From a bacterium (GTDB taxonomy: Bacteria > Desulfobacterota > DSWW01), in the NCBI GenBank assembly GCA_028277985.1, contig JANQFG010000269.1, positions 1 to 43,322 on the forward strand: a stretch of DNA of 43,322 nucleotides, written 5' to 3'. Position 1 is the stretch's first letter; each line of letters starts with the position of its first letter. Below are positions 34,031-42,495 of the stretch, piece after piece. The translations under genes and the position numbers were made by a program. The notes under the pieces are model-generated. The model worked only from the letters and a program-made list of their open reading frames with translations. It ran no database searches and was not told the origin of the DNA.

Positions 34031-34061
34031 AAAGGGCTCACCTGCGGTGAGCCCTTTTTTT
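34031..34061 (+). terminator. Strong rho-independent terminator after the acyl-CoA dehydrogenase
   Basis: AAAGGGCTCACC, loop TGC, GGTGAGCCCTTTTTTT. A perfect 9-base GC-rich stem followed by seven T. It lies between convergent genes and the A-run on the other side makes it partly two-way. Confidence 0.95.
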
Positions 34062-34068
34062 CGCCTGG

Positions 34069-36105
34069 TCAGAGATTGGCTGTGCGAGCTTCCTTGTACT
34101 GCAGGAGGATGCCTACCCCTGCTGCAGCATAAAGACAAAGGGCGAGCAGGTAGAGCGCCTTGATCCCCAGGACCATGCTCGAGTACTCGAGCAGACCGCC
34201 CACGACCGCGCCGAGCAGATTCCAGCCGAGAGCAACGGCGGATTCGGTCTCCTCCTGGAAGCAGCTCGCGAAAAGGCCGGCCGCAAACAGGATCGGAAGC
34301 CCCGTGAAGACCATGGTCACGAGGTCCCGAACGACGGGGTCCTCTTTCAACAGTTCCCTCACCGGGATGCCGTAGCAAAGCAGCAGGCTCGCGAGCAGAC
34401 CCACAAAGAAGATCCATCTGGGGAAGGATGGAAAACGAAGCAAAAGGAGATTGGCGAGGAGGATCACGATCAGGATACCGAGGATCACGAAGAGGTTCAC
34501 CGTCCAGGTCGACCCGAAGAGCAACGAGAACTCGGTGATGCTCTTCGTCTCAAGCAGCAGAAAGGCGGCGCCCAGGAAGAACATCACGGGCCGCGTGTCC
34601 CGAAAGATGTTTCTACCGACCGAGGCCATCACCCCGAAGACGGCGCAGATCAGGATCATCCCGAGGATGCGAAAGTAGTGAGGGGGCAAGGACGGATTGC
34701 GAAGATACAGAAAGGGCCAGTTATCGGTGGGCAGCCGGAAGGAGCCCTTGACGAGAGGTGAAGACGAGCCGATCTCTCCCGGGTCCGACACGGGGGAGCC
34801 GTCTTTGCGCACCAGCAGCGAATGGTTGAAGTGCCGGTACTCGGGCAGGAAGAGGACCAGCGGGGCCCGGCCGAAGGTCTCTTCCACGAGATCGTGCAGC
34901 CGCGTGGCGATGTAGTCCTTCATGGCGAGGAACTGGAGGAGAAAGACCCCGTCATCCTTGAGCAGCCCCTTCACATCCTCCAGGGCCTCCTGCGTATAGA
35001 GATAGTTGTCGAGCCGGATGTTCGACTGCCCGGCCAGTATGGTGTGGCTGTCGAGCGTGGCGTACACGATCAGGTCGTATTTCTTCTCGCAGTTCTTCAG
35101 GTAGACCCGCGCATCCGTGTTGTGGGTTGTGACCCGCTCATCCTCATACGGAAGGTTCGGGTGATCCCGGATCCCTATCGAAAGGATGACCGGGTCGATC
35201 TCGACCGCATCCACGTGGTCGGCGCCGCTGAGAAGCGCGACGGCCACATCATTGCCGGTGCCTGCACCCAGGATCAGCACATCCTTGCGGGGGCCGATCA
35301 ACGAATAGGGGCGATGGTAGTCCCGTGCGAACTGCTGGTAGAAAGGCGTGCGGTCCTTTATGTCCGGCCGCATGTCCACCATGTTCTGGTGGAAGCCGTC
35401 GTTGACGAAGATGGGCCTGCCCGGGCCCGGGCGGTTGCTCTCCGTGATCTTGTAGTAGGGAGACCATGTGACCGTCCCCCTTCCCACGTCCTCGAAATAG
35501 GCCATGGAGGCATTCAGGATCATGATGAGGGCCGAGCCGATCAGGAGCTTGCGATTCTCCATGACCAGGCCCGCAAAGACCACCCCTCCGATCAATACCC
35601 AGGAAAAGGGCGGCAGCCAGGTGAGGCTCATGATTCCGAACGCGACGATCCCAAGGATCGAACCGACGATGTCCAGGCTGTAGGCGACCAGGGGGCGGTA
35701 CCTGGGAAACTCCCGCCCCATGCCGTACCCCAGGGGAACGAAGCAACTGGTGGTCAGGATGAAAAAGAGGGTGATCACCCAGAAGATGCCGACCGCCTTG
35801 ACGTTTACATTGTGGATCCCGGTGGCCGGCCAGAAGAACTCCCCCTGCCCGGAGAAGGGCTCGATCTGATAGTTGGAAAAGTAGTGCACGCACACGAGCA
35901 GCAGGTAGAGGACAAAAGGGAAGGCCGGAACGATCCAGTCGATCCGTCTTCGCCTCGAAAGGATCGCGCCGACGCCCATTCCGAGAAAGGTGGCGATGAT
36001 CGTCAGGTTTGCAAAGTAGGAGGTGGCCTTGACGTGGGCAGGGATGTAGCGAATCAGGGCGAACTCGAAAAAGAGAATCAGGAAGCTGTAGAGGCACAGT
36101 CGCAT
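34069..36105 (-). CDS. Polytopic membrane protein with spermidine-synthase-like domain
   Basis: The 678-residue product has about seven N-terminal membrane helices (LYSFLILFFEFALIRY, LTIIATFLGMGVGAIL and others to about 200). A soluble spermidine-synthase-like Rossmann domain follows (about 265-500) with the nucleotide loop DVLILGAGTGNDVAVAL, the acidic strand end DAVEIDPVI and DARVYLKNCEKKYDLIVYATLD. About six more membrane helices end the protein (about 490-670). Such membrane-bound aminopropyltransferase-like proteins are common but their substrates are unknown. The Gln/Asp residues of true spermidine synthases are not clearly kept. The ATG at 36105 is chosen because the membrane helix starts there; the frame is open upstream but overlaps deoB on the other strand. 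It is convergent with the acyl-CoA dehydrogenase. Confidence 0.85.
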   Translation of the reverse strand: MRLCLYSFLILFFEFALIRYIPAHVKATSYFANLTIIATFLGMGVGAILSRRRRIDWIVPAFPFVLYLLLVCVHYFSNYQIEPFSGQGEFFWPATGIHNVNVKAVGIFWVITLFFILTTSCFVPLGYGMGREFPRYRPLVAYSLDIVGSILGIVAFGIMSLTWLPPFSWVLIGGVVFAGLVMENRKLLIGSALIMILNASMAYFEDVGRGTVTWSPYYKITESNRPGPGRPIFVNDGFHQNMVDMRPDIKDRTPFYQQFARDYHRPYSLIGPRKDVLILGAGTGNDVAVALLSGADHVDAVEIDPVILSIGIRDHPNLPYEDERVTTHNTDARVYLKNCEKKYDLIVYATLDSHTILAGQSNIRLDNYLYTQEALEDVKGLLKDDGVFLLQFLAMKDYIATRLHDLVEETFGRAPLVLFLPEYRHFNHSLLVRKDGSPVSDPGEIGSSSPLVKGSFRLPTDNWPFLYLRNPSLPPHYFRILGMILICAVFGVMASVGRNIFRDTRPVMFFLGAAFLLLETKSITEFSLLFGSTWTVNLFVILGILIVILLANLLLLRFPSFPRWIFFVGLLASLLLCYGIPVRELLKEDPVVRDLVTMVFTGLPILFAAGLFASCFQEETESAVALGWNLLGAVVGGLLEYSSMVLGIKALYLLALCLYAAAGVGILLQYKEARTANL

Positions 36106-36130
36106 GGACGCCAGTATGGTGGCTTCTCCA

Positions 36131-36203
36131 CATCTTATCAAGCCCGGTGGCCTGATTCGTGAGACCCCGGGCATAGAGCCCCACAGGAAAAGCTGATAAG
36201 ATG
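36131..36203. repeat. Perfect 10-base inverted repeat in the divergent promoter region
   Basis: CATCTTATCA (36131-36140) and TGATAAGATG (36194-36203) are exact reverse complements 53 bases apart, between the starts of the membrane protein and deoB. Each contains TAAGAT, so they may be two facing -10 boxes or a pair of operator half-sites. Confidence 0.6.
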
Positions 36204-36210
36204 CCGAGCG

Positions 36211-37392
36211 ATGGACCGAGAAACGAGACGCGTCTTCCTGATCATCATGGACGGTGTAGGCATCGGCGCTCTTCCCGACGCGGCGGAATACGGGGATGAG
36301 GGGGCGAACAGCCTTCTCCACTGCTCGGAAAAGGTCGGAGGCCTTTCTCTTCCTTGTCTCGACCGGCTCGGGCTGGTAAGGATCGCAGCGAGAAAGGGCG
36401 CCGCCGCCGAGAGGAACCCATCGGCGCACTTCGGCGTCATGCAGCCCGCCTCCTGGGGCAAGGACACGCTGACGGGCCACTGGGAGCTCATGGGTCTCAT
36501 CCTCTCCGATCCGTTCCCCACCTTCCCCGAGGGACTGCCACGAACGATCCTGGACGCCTTCCGTTCGAAGACAGGATGGGATCCCCTGGGAGGGCATCCC
36601 GCCTCCGGCACAGAGATCATCGAGACGCTCGGACCCGAGCATCTTGCGTCCGGCAGGCCCATCGTCTATACCTCTGCAGACAGCGTCTTTCAGGTCGCGG
36701 CCCATCTCGACAAATTCTCCCTGGAGGCCCTCTACCGGATCTGCGAGGACGCAAGAGAGGTCACGGACCCATACGGAATCGCACGCGTGATCGCAAGGCC
36801 CTTCTCCGGAAGCCCGGGCCGTTTCTATCGCACCGGAGGCCGGAAGGATTTCGCCTTGCTGCCACCCGGGCAGACCCTGCTCGACGTGCTGGACGAAGGG
36901 GGGATTCCGGTCCTGGGTATCGGAAAGATTCGGGACATCTTCACGGGCAGGGGCGTGCCTCGCTCCCTTCCTGCAGCCGACAATCGGGAGGGGCTCGGAA
37001 GATTACGGGAAGCAGTCAAGGAGCTTCCCGCGGGGCTCGTGTTCATCAATCTGAACGACTTCGATACTGTGTATGGCCACAGGCGGAATGCAGAGGGGTA
37101 CGCAACGGCTCTCAGGGAGCTCGACGACGCGTTGCCGGCCCTGCTGGAGGGCATGCGAGCGGGAGACCTGCTCGTGCTGACGGCAGATCACGGCTGTGAT
37201 CCGACCCACAGGGGAACGGATCATACGCGCGAGTTCGTACCGCTCCTCGTGTACACCGCGTGTGGCACCAAGGGCACATCTCTCGGCTTGCGAAGCAGCT
37301 TCGCCGACCTGGCGGCAACCTTGGCCGAGGCCTTTGCCGTCCCGTGGGCATCCCCTGGAGAGAGCTTCTTCGGATGCTTGGAGGCAGACTGA
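36211..37392 (+). CDS. deoB: Phosphopentomutase
   Basis: The 393-residue protein matches DeoB of the alkaline-phosphatase superfamily. It converts (deoxy)ribose 1-phosphate to (deoxy)ribose 5-phosphate in nucleoside salvage, in the cytoplasm, with two Mn ions. Visible motifs: IMDGVGIGALPDA (Asp14 metal ligand), the phospho-Thr loop GKDTLTGHWELMG, NLNDFDTVYGHRRN, and the metal-binding TADHGCDPTHRGTDHTRE. Length fits the family (about 390). The usual second Thr in KDTTTGHWE is Leu, as KDTMTGHWE occurs in others. It leads a plus-strand run of genes; the membrane-protein gene upstream is divergent. Confidence 0.95.
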   Translation: MDRETRRVFLIIMDGVGIGALPDAAEYGDEGANSLLHCSEKVGGLSLPCLDRLGLVRIAARKGAAAERNPSAHFGVMQPASWGKDTLTGHWELMGLILSDPFPTFPEGLPRTILDAFRSKTGWDPLGGHPASGTEIIETLGPEHLASGRPIVYTSADSVFQVAAHLDKFSLEALYRICEDAREVTDPYGIARVIARPFSGSPGRFYRTGGRKDFALLPPGQTLLDVLDEGGIPVLGIGKIRDIFTGRGVPRSLPAADNREGLGRLREAVKELPAGLVFINLNDFDTVYGHRRNAEGYATALRELDDALPALLEGMRAGDLLVLTADHGCDPTHRGTDHTREFVPLLVYTACGTKGTSLGLRSSFADLAATLAEAFAVPWASPGESFFGCLEAD

Positions 37393-37409
37393 ACAAAGGG
37401 GAGGACGCC

Positions 37410-39140
37410 TTGTCCGAGAATGCAGTGCCCGAAGGGGATGTTCGTTCCGGGTCCGGATCGGCGATGCATGAGGCGCAGGAACACAGCCTCGAACCGGCCG
37501 AGCTTCCCTTTTCCCGTGCCCGCGTCTTCCTCGTCTTCTTCGTTCTGGCCGCAGGGATCTACTTCCAAACCGTGGGCTGTCACTTCCTGTGGGACGAATA
37601 CCGGCTCATCCTGGGGAATGCACAGGCAGGCGCCTTTGACTGGGGACGACTCCCGGATCTGTTTTCCCAGCGCTACTTTCATCTCCCGGGATCCTTCCGA
37701 AACGATCTTCCCCTTGACCTGCCCTTCTATCGCCCCGTGACCGTGCTCATTCACGGTCTCACCTATAAAGTGGCCGGCCCCTCCTTCCCGGTCTTTCACC
37801 TGGAAAGCATCTTTCTGCACCTAGGGAACGCCCTGCTCCTTTTCTCGCTCTTCTCCGTCCTTCTCCGCAGGTGTTCGTCCTCTCCCCACCGCGAGTCCAT
37901 CGCCCTGGCGGGTGCAGCCCTGTTCCTGGTCCACCCCCGCAACGTGGAAACCGTCTCCATCATCGCAAACCAGACCGGCCTGCTCAGTGCCTTCTTCTGT
38001 CTCCTCTCCGTCCTTCTCTGGGCAAGGCTCCTGGATGGGGCCCGCCGACCGGTTGCCCTGTACGGGCTTTCCTTGGCGTCGCTCTTGCTGGCGATGCTCT
38101 GCAAAGAAACGGCCTACGCCGCCCCACTGGTGCACGGCCTGGTTCTGCTGCTTCTTGGAAAGAGAGACCGGAAGAGCCTCCTGCTGCTCTGCGGGTTCTT
38201 CCTTCTGCCGCTTATCCCTCTCGTGGCCCGGCAGACGTTCATCGGAGGTCGATCGATCCTCGACGCCCTTTCCAAGCAGCTCACCCGACAGGGGGCAGCC
38301 GGAGGCTATGTCACCTCGATCTTCTATCTACTCTTTCACCAGCTGTACACCTGGCTGCTGCCCATGAACACCGAGATGTTCCAGTATCCGTTTTCGGTCA
38401 AGGAGATGCCCCTGCAGCAGATCCTTCTGCCCCTCCTGGTCCTCTTCGTGTTCTGCTGGAGACTTCGCGAGGAGAAGGCGGCTCTGGCTTTCGGGATCGG
38501 CTGGTTCGCCGTGCTCTACCTGCCCTCCTCCAACCTCATCTCGATCGGAACCCTGCCCGGCGGCGACCTCAAGGCAGGCGCCCATCATCTGTACCCGGCT
38601 CATGCAGGGCTGTGCCTCTTGTTGGCCGCCGCCATCTTTGTTCCCCTCGGGGTCAGGAAGCCGGCGAGTGCAGCATCGAGAGCCGGCAGGATGCAATGGC
38701 CGGTACTGACCCTTCTGATCCTCCTGCTCGGTGTACAGTCCTTCCGGTTCGCGGCGAATTTTCGCAGTCCCGACCGGTTCTACCAGAACCTGCTCGACCG
38801 GCACCCTCTCCACACGGGGGCCTGGACCAATTACGGCTGGCACAAGCTGTATATCGACAAGGACCCCGAGGCGGCGGAGCGGATCCTTCTGGGGGGAATC
38901 GAGGCGGTCGGGCCCTTACGAAACGAAAAAGCGAAGATGGACTTCATACATCATCTCCTCCTGCTCTACCTGGACAACGGGCACGCCCTGGAAGCGGAGA
39001 CGTTGCTGCAGTGCATCACGAACCCGTGGATCGTCCGCCCGGTCGGGAGCATCTACTTCTGGCACGCTGTAACCATGCTGAACCAGTCGGCGGATAGATC
39101 CGGTTCCGCCGGAGAGACGGCAGCGCACCCGGGCGGATGA
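37410..39140 (+). CDS. Polytopic membrane protein of the TMTC/PMT-like type with C-terminal TPR-like helices
   Basis: The 576-residue product has about ten membrane helices between residues 40 and 490, starting after a short charged lead. The first loop reads FLWDEYRLILGN, the place of the acidic motif in GT-C glycosyltransferases and TMTC-type proteins. The C-terminal 90 residues are soluble helices. By fold it may be a lipid-linked-sugar glycosyltransferase, but no donor-specific motif is seen. I start at TTG 37410 because GGGGAGG lies six bases before it; an in-frame ATG at 37374 overlaps deoB by 19 bases and lacks such a site. It lies 17 bases after deoB. Confidence 0.75.
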   Translation: MSENAVPEGDVRSGSGSAMHEAQEHSLEPAELPFSRARVFLVFFVLAAGIYFQTVGCHFLWDEYRLILGNAQAGAFDWGRLPDLFSQRYFHLPGSFRNDLPLDLPFYRPVTVLIHGLTYKVAGPSFPVFHLESIFLHLGNALLLFSLFSVLLRRCSSSPHRESIALAGAALFLVHPRNVETVSIIANQTGLLSAFFCLLSVLLWARLLDGARRPVALYGLSLASLLLAMLCKETAYAAPLVHGLVLLLLGKRDRKSLLLLCGFFLLPLIPLVARQTFIGGRSILDALSKQLTRQGAAGGYVTSIFYLLFHQLYTWLLPMNTEMFQYPFSVKEMPLQQILLPLLVLFVFCWRLREEKAALAFGIGWFAVLYLPSSNLISIGTLPGGDLKAGAHHLYPAHAGLCLLLAAAIFVPLGVRKPASAASRAGRMQWPVLTLLILLLGVQSFRFAANFRSPDRFYQNLLDRHPLHTGAWTNYGWHKLYIDKDPEAAERILLGGIEAVGPLRNEKAKMDFIHHLLLLYLDNGHALEAETLLQCITNPWIVRPVGSIYFWHAVTMLNQSADRSGSAGETAAHPGG

Positions 39141-39156
39141 CAGTCGCCTGACCTTG

Positions 39157-39185
39157 TTGACAATACACCTCTTTTCCCTTATATT
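39157..39185 (+). promoter_or_regulatory. Strong sigma-70-type promoter for ribF
   Basis: TTGACA (39157-39162) and TATATT (39180-39185) are exactly 17 bases apart. Transcription would begin near 39192, only about four bases before the ribF ATG, which implies a leaderless or nearly leaderless message. Confidence 0.8.
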
Positions 39186-39195
39186 TCTGTATGTT

Positions 39196-40176
39196 ATGAA
39201 GGTATACTACGACCTGAAAGACTTCGGCGAGCCCCTTGCCCACCCGGTGGTAACGATGGGGAATTTCGACGGAATCCATCGCGGCCACCAGGAGATCTTC
39301 CGCGTCCTCCGCAAGGAAGCAGAGGCGAATCAAGGGACCGCCCTCGTCATCACCTTCTTCCCCCACCCATTGAAGGTCCTCCACCCGGAGCGTGCACCCC
39401 GGCTCATCACGAACATCCGGGACCGTGTCGAGCTGATGGAATGCTGCGGCATCGACGTTGTCCTCTGCCTGCCCTTCAGCCAGGAGTTTGCCACATGGGA
39501 GGCGGAGCGCTTCGTTCGGGAGATCCTGGTGGAGAAGCTCGGCACCAAAAAGGTGCTCGTCGGTGAGGATTTCCGCTTCGGAAAGAATCGGGAGGGGGGC
39601 ATCCGATTCCTTACGAAAAGAGGCGGGTCCTTCGGGTACACCGTCCAGCGGGTCGATCCGGTTCGCGCCGGAGGCCTCGAGATCAGCAGCACACGCATCC
39701 GCCAATCGGTTCAGGAAGGCCGCATCCGGGATTCCACCACCATGCTCGGGCGGCCCTACAACATCAAGGGAGAGGTGGTGACGGGCGAGAAGAGGGGCCG
39801 GACCCTCGGCTACCCCACGGCCAACCTGGCAACCGAGGCGGAGCTTCTTCCGCCGAACGGCGTCTATGCCGTTCGGATGATTCTCGGCAAGGATTACCTG
39901 CCCGGGGTGGCCAGCCTCGGCATCAAGCCAACCTTTTCCGGCAAGCAGTTCTCCATCGAGGCCCACATCTTCGACTTCGACCGGGACATCTATGGGGAAT
40001 CTGTGCGGATGGAATTCATAGAGTGGATTCGGGAGGAGAAGTCCTTCCCGGGCCCCCAGGCCCTGGTGGAGCAGATCGACCGGGATGCCGAGCAGGCCCG
40101 TCGAATCCTCGAGCAGGAACCCCCACCGGAGGCCTGCGGTCCGCCCGATGAAGAGAAGATCGGAACCCTCGCCTGA
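39196..40176 (+). CDS. ribF: Bifunctional riboflavin kinase/FAD synthetase
   Basis: The 326-residue protein has the N-terminal FAD synthetase (adenylyltransferase) domain with MGNFDGIHRGHQEIF and ISSTRIRQSVQEG, and the C-terminal riboflavin kinase domain with GEVVTGEKRGRTLGYPTANL and PNGVYAVR. It makes FMN and then FAD in the cytoplasm. The ATG at 39196 fits the family start (MKVYYDLKDFG); an in-frame ATG at 39154 would lie upstream of the promoter -10. No ribosome binding site is visible at 39196, in keeping with a leaderless start. The end overlaps the start of the pseudouridine synthase gene by 29 bases. Confidence 0.95.
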   Translation: MKVYYDLKDFGEPLAHPVVTMGNFDGIHRGHQEIFRVLRKEAEANQGTALVITFFPHPLKVLHPERAPRLITNIRDRVELMECCGIDVVLCLPFSQEFATWEAERFVREILVEKLGTKKVLVGEDFRFGKNREGGIRFLTKRGGSFGYTVQRVDPVRAGGLEISSTRIRQSVQEGRIRDSTTMLGRPYNIKGEVVTGEKRGRTLGYPTANLATEAELLPPNGVYAVRMILGKDYLPGVASLGIKPTFSGKQFSIEAHIFDFDRDIYGESVRMEFIEWIREEKSFPGPQALVEQIDRDAEQARRILEQEPPPEACGPPDEEKIGTLA

Positions 40177-41218
40177 CACAGACCAGGCACCTCCACATCG
40201 CGAAGCCTCGGAAGGGCCTGCCGAAAGGGGGCCCGGGCGAACCGTCGGCATGCAGGCCGTCTTCGACTGGGTTGTCCCGGAAGCCGAGGAGACCGACCGC
40301 CTGGACAAGTTCCTTCTGGCCACGGGGCGATTCGTCTCCCGCCATCAGATACAGAAGCTCATCGAGAACGGCTCGGTCCGAGTCGATGGGGGCCCCACCA
40401 AGGCATCCTCCCGCTTGAGGCCGCTCCAGCGGATACACGTCGAGGTTCCCCCTCCTGCGCCGATGGAGACCCTTGCCGAGTCGATCCCCCTGGACGTTGT
40501 TCACGAAGACGAGGACCTGCTGGTCGTCAACAAGCCCGCGGGCATGGTCGTCCATCCGGCGGCGGGCCACACGAGGGACACCCTGGTCAACGCCCTGCTG
40601 TTCCACTGCCGGGATCTCTCCGGGATCGGAGGAACAATTCGGCCCGGGATCGTCCACCGGCTGGACAAGCAGACCTCGGGGCTGCTCGTGGTTGCCAAGG
40701 GGGACATGGCTCATCTCGCCCTGTCCAAGCAGTTCAAGGCCCACAGCATTCTCCGCGAATATGTCGGCCTCGTTCACGGCAGCCCTGCGGACGAGAGCGG
40801 GTGCGTGGATGAGCCGATCGGCAGACATGTCACGGAACGAAAGAAGATGTCCACCCGGACCCGTAAAGGCAGACATGCCGTGACCCATTGGAAAACGGAG
40901 CGACGATTCCAGAACTTCACCCTGCTTCGATTCACGCTGCAGACAGGACGAACGCACCAGATTCGTGTACACATGGCGGAGCAGGGTCACCCGATCGCAG
41001 GTGATCTCGTCTATGGAGGCAAACGGACCCGGCTCAACCATCTGCCGACCACTCACCCGGATCGAAAGGCCCTGGCGGGCCTGGACCGTTTCTTTCTACA
41101 CGCCGAGCAGCTGGGATTCGAACATCCAAGGAGCGGGGCGCGCCTCAGGTTCTCCTGTCCCCTGCCTGCAGAACTCGAGGCGATCCTCGAATCACTCACC
41201 CCACGGACGGAAACATGA
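40148..41218 (+). CDS. RluD-type 23S rRNA pseudouridine synthase
   Basis: The 356-residue product has an S4 RNA-binding domain (about 48-95, DRLDKFLLATGRFVSRHQIQKLIENGSVRVDG) and the RluA/RluD catalytic domain with the nucleophile Asp in GIVHRLDKQTSGLLVVAK and the later LQTGRTHQIRVHM. It isomerises specific uridines to pseudouridine, by family most likely in 23S rRNA. The first 35 residues are charged and poorly conserved; a start at 40250 (MQAVFDWVV) is also possible. The start chosen is the ATG at 40148, which overlaps ribF and has GGAGG fourteen bases upstream. The stop overlaps the next ATG (ATGA), showing coupling with pgeF. Confidence 0.92.
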   Translation: MKRRSEPSPDTDQAPPHREASEGPAERGPGRTVGMQAVFDWVVPEAEETDRLDKFLLATGRFVSRHQIQKLIENGSVRVDGGPTKASSRLRPLQRIHVEVPPPAPMETLAESIPLDVVHEDEDLLVVNKPAGMVVHPAAGHTRDTLVNALLFHCRDLSGIGGTIRPGIVHRLDKQTSGLLVVAKGDMAHLALSKQFKAHSILREYVGLVHGSPADESGCVDEPIGRHVTERKKMSTRTRKGRHAVTHWKTERRFQNFTLLRFTLQTGRTHQIRVHMAEQGHPIAGDLVYGGKRTRLNHLPTTHPDRKALAGLDRFFLHAEQLGFEHPRSGARLRFSCPLPAELEAILESLTPRTET

Positions 41219-42033
41219 AAGAGACAAACGCAGACGGCGTCACCTATTTCTCGGCCCCGGAATGGGACGAACGGCCGGAAGTCGTGCACGCGTTCTTCAC
41301 GCGCAACGGCGGGGTCAGTTCTGACCCATACGCTTCCCTGAACATGGGGCAGAAAGGCGGCGACAAGCGCTCCCACACCCGGGAAAATCTGAAGCGCGCC
41401 GCCCGGTCTCTGTCCATCCCTGTGAAAGGGATCTTCTGTGCATCCCAGATTCACGGAGATTGGATCCATCGGGTCTCCGGAGGAGAGGCGTCGATCTTCG
41501 GGACGGCCGATCCCCTGCAGGGAGACGGCCTGGTCACTTCCGACAGGGGTCTCTACGTCGGCATCCTTACTGCGGATTGTGTCCCCCTTCTGCTCCTCGA
41601 TCCCGGACGCAGGGTCGTGGGCGCGGTGCACGCGGGTTGGAGAGGCACTGCACAAGGGATTGCCGGCAAGGCTGTGGGAACGATGTGCGCGACCTTCGGG
41701 TGTGAGGCCTCCCATCTCCTCGTCGCAATCGGCCCTGCCATCGGGCCCTGCTGCTACGTCGTCGGGGACGAGGTGGCGCGTGCTTTCGTGGGTAGAGACG
41801 CGGAAAACGAACCCTTTCTTCACCCGGAAGGCTCGGGCCAATGGAAATTGAACCTGGAGGCCGTCAATCGGCATCAATTGATCAACGCGGGCATAGAGCC
41901 GGGCCACATCACCTCTTCCTCCCTTTGTACGTCCTGTCGGAAGGATCTGTTCTTTTCCGTGCGGGCAGAAGGGGAGCCCACGGGCCGTCAAATTTCCCTG
42001 ATCGGGCTCCGGCCGAGGCAGGGGCACGATTGA
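41215..42033 (+). CDS. pgeF: Laccase-domain protein PgeF/YfiH, polyphenol oxidase/peptidoglycan editing factor
   Basis: The 272-residue protein matches the DUF152/YfiH family: FTRNGGVSSDPYASLNMG opening, the metal His in ASQIHGD, TADCVPLLL (Cys), VHAGWRGTAQG (His), and the end SSLCTSCRKDLFFSVRAEGEPTGRQISLIGL. In other bacteria it hydrolyses mis-incorporated peptidoglycan precursors or acts as a multi-substrate purine nucleoside phosphorylase/deaminase. All three metal ligands are present. The start overlaps the stop of the pseudouridine synthase gene by four bases. Nucleoside phosphorolysis would yield the substrate of DeoB, encoded a few genes upstream. Confidence 0.95.
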   Translation: MKETNADGVTYFSAPEWDERPEVVHAFFTRNGGVSSDPYASLNMGQKGGDKRSHTRENLKRAARSLSIPVKGIFCASQIHGDWIHRVSGGEASIFGTADPLQGDGLVTSDRGLYVGILTADCVPLLLLDPGRRVVGAVHAGWRGTAQGIAGKAVGTMCATFGCEASHLLVAIGPAIGPCCYVVGDEVARAFVGRDAENEPFLHPEGSGQWKLNLEAVNRHQLINAGIEPGHITSSSLCTSCRKDLFFSVRAEGEPTGRQISLIGLRPRQGHD

Positions 42034-42495
42034 TTTTGGAGGGCCGCGGAAACTAAAGATCCCGGGTGATGCATCCGAAAAGAGAAGGGGGCGATGGAAA
42101 AGGGCTTGACAGGGTACCCTCTTTTCTCTATAGTTGACTCGCTGCATAAAAAGCTCTGTCCCTCACTTCTCACACTTCCAAGAAGGTTTCTCGTCAGGCC
42201 CTCAAGCATCCATTCATGCGAGCCAAATTGGCAGTGGTTCTTAGGGCGAATCATTTGCAAGAGCGTTAAGTGAGCGGGCCCCTTTCTTTGTAACCGATTG
42301 CAGGGATCGAAGTTGTTCTCAACGGATGAAATGCCTTTGCAGTCCCCTTGGCAGATCCTGATTCGATGACCCATCCCGTTCCCGGCGAGTGCCGAAGACC
42401 TTTTCCGGCGACTACACCGGACGGTCACCTTTGTACGCGACCACGCAGAAGTACCTAACGATCCTCGGAACAACCAAGGAGGAGCATTCCAGACG
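42034..42495. other. Long leader region of rho
   Basis: This 462-base stretch has no supported gene or tRNA. It holds a strong promoter (listed separately) and then about 355 bases of untranslated leader before the rho ATG. Some GC-rich hairpin potential is visible near 42390-42425 (CCGGCGAGTGCCG and CCGGCGACTACACCGG). Rho leaders are known in other bacteria to carry rho-dependent autoregulation. The AAGGAGGAG ribosome binding site is at about 42475. Confidence 0.6.
42106..42134 (+). promoter_or_regulatory. Strong sigma-70-type promoter for rho
   Basis: TTGACA (42106-42111) and TATAGT (42129-42134) are 17 bases apart. Start would be near 42141, about 355 bases before the rho start codon. Confidence 0.82.

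Noticed and set aside
36106..36705. N-terminal extension of the spermidine-synthase-like membrane protein
   Set aside because: The added 200 residues are antisense to deoB and look non-coding; the first membrane helix starts at 36105.
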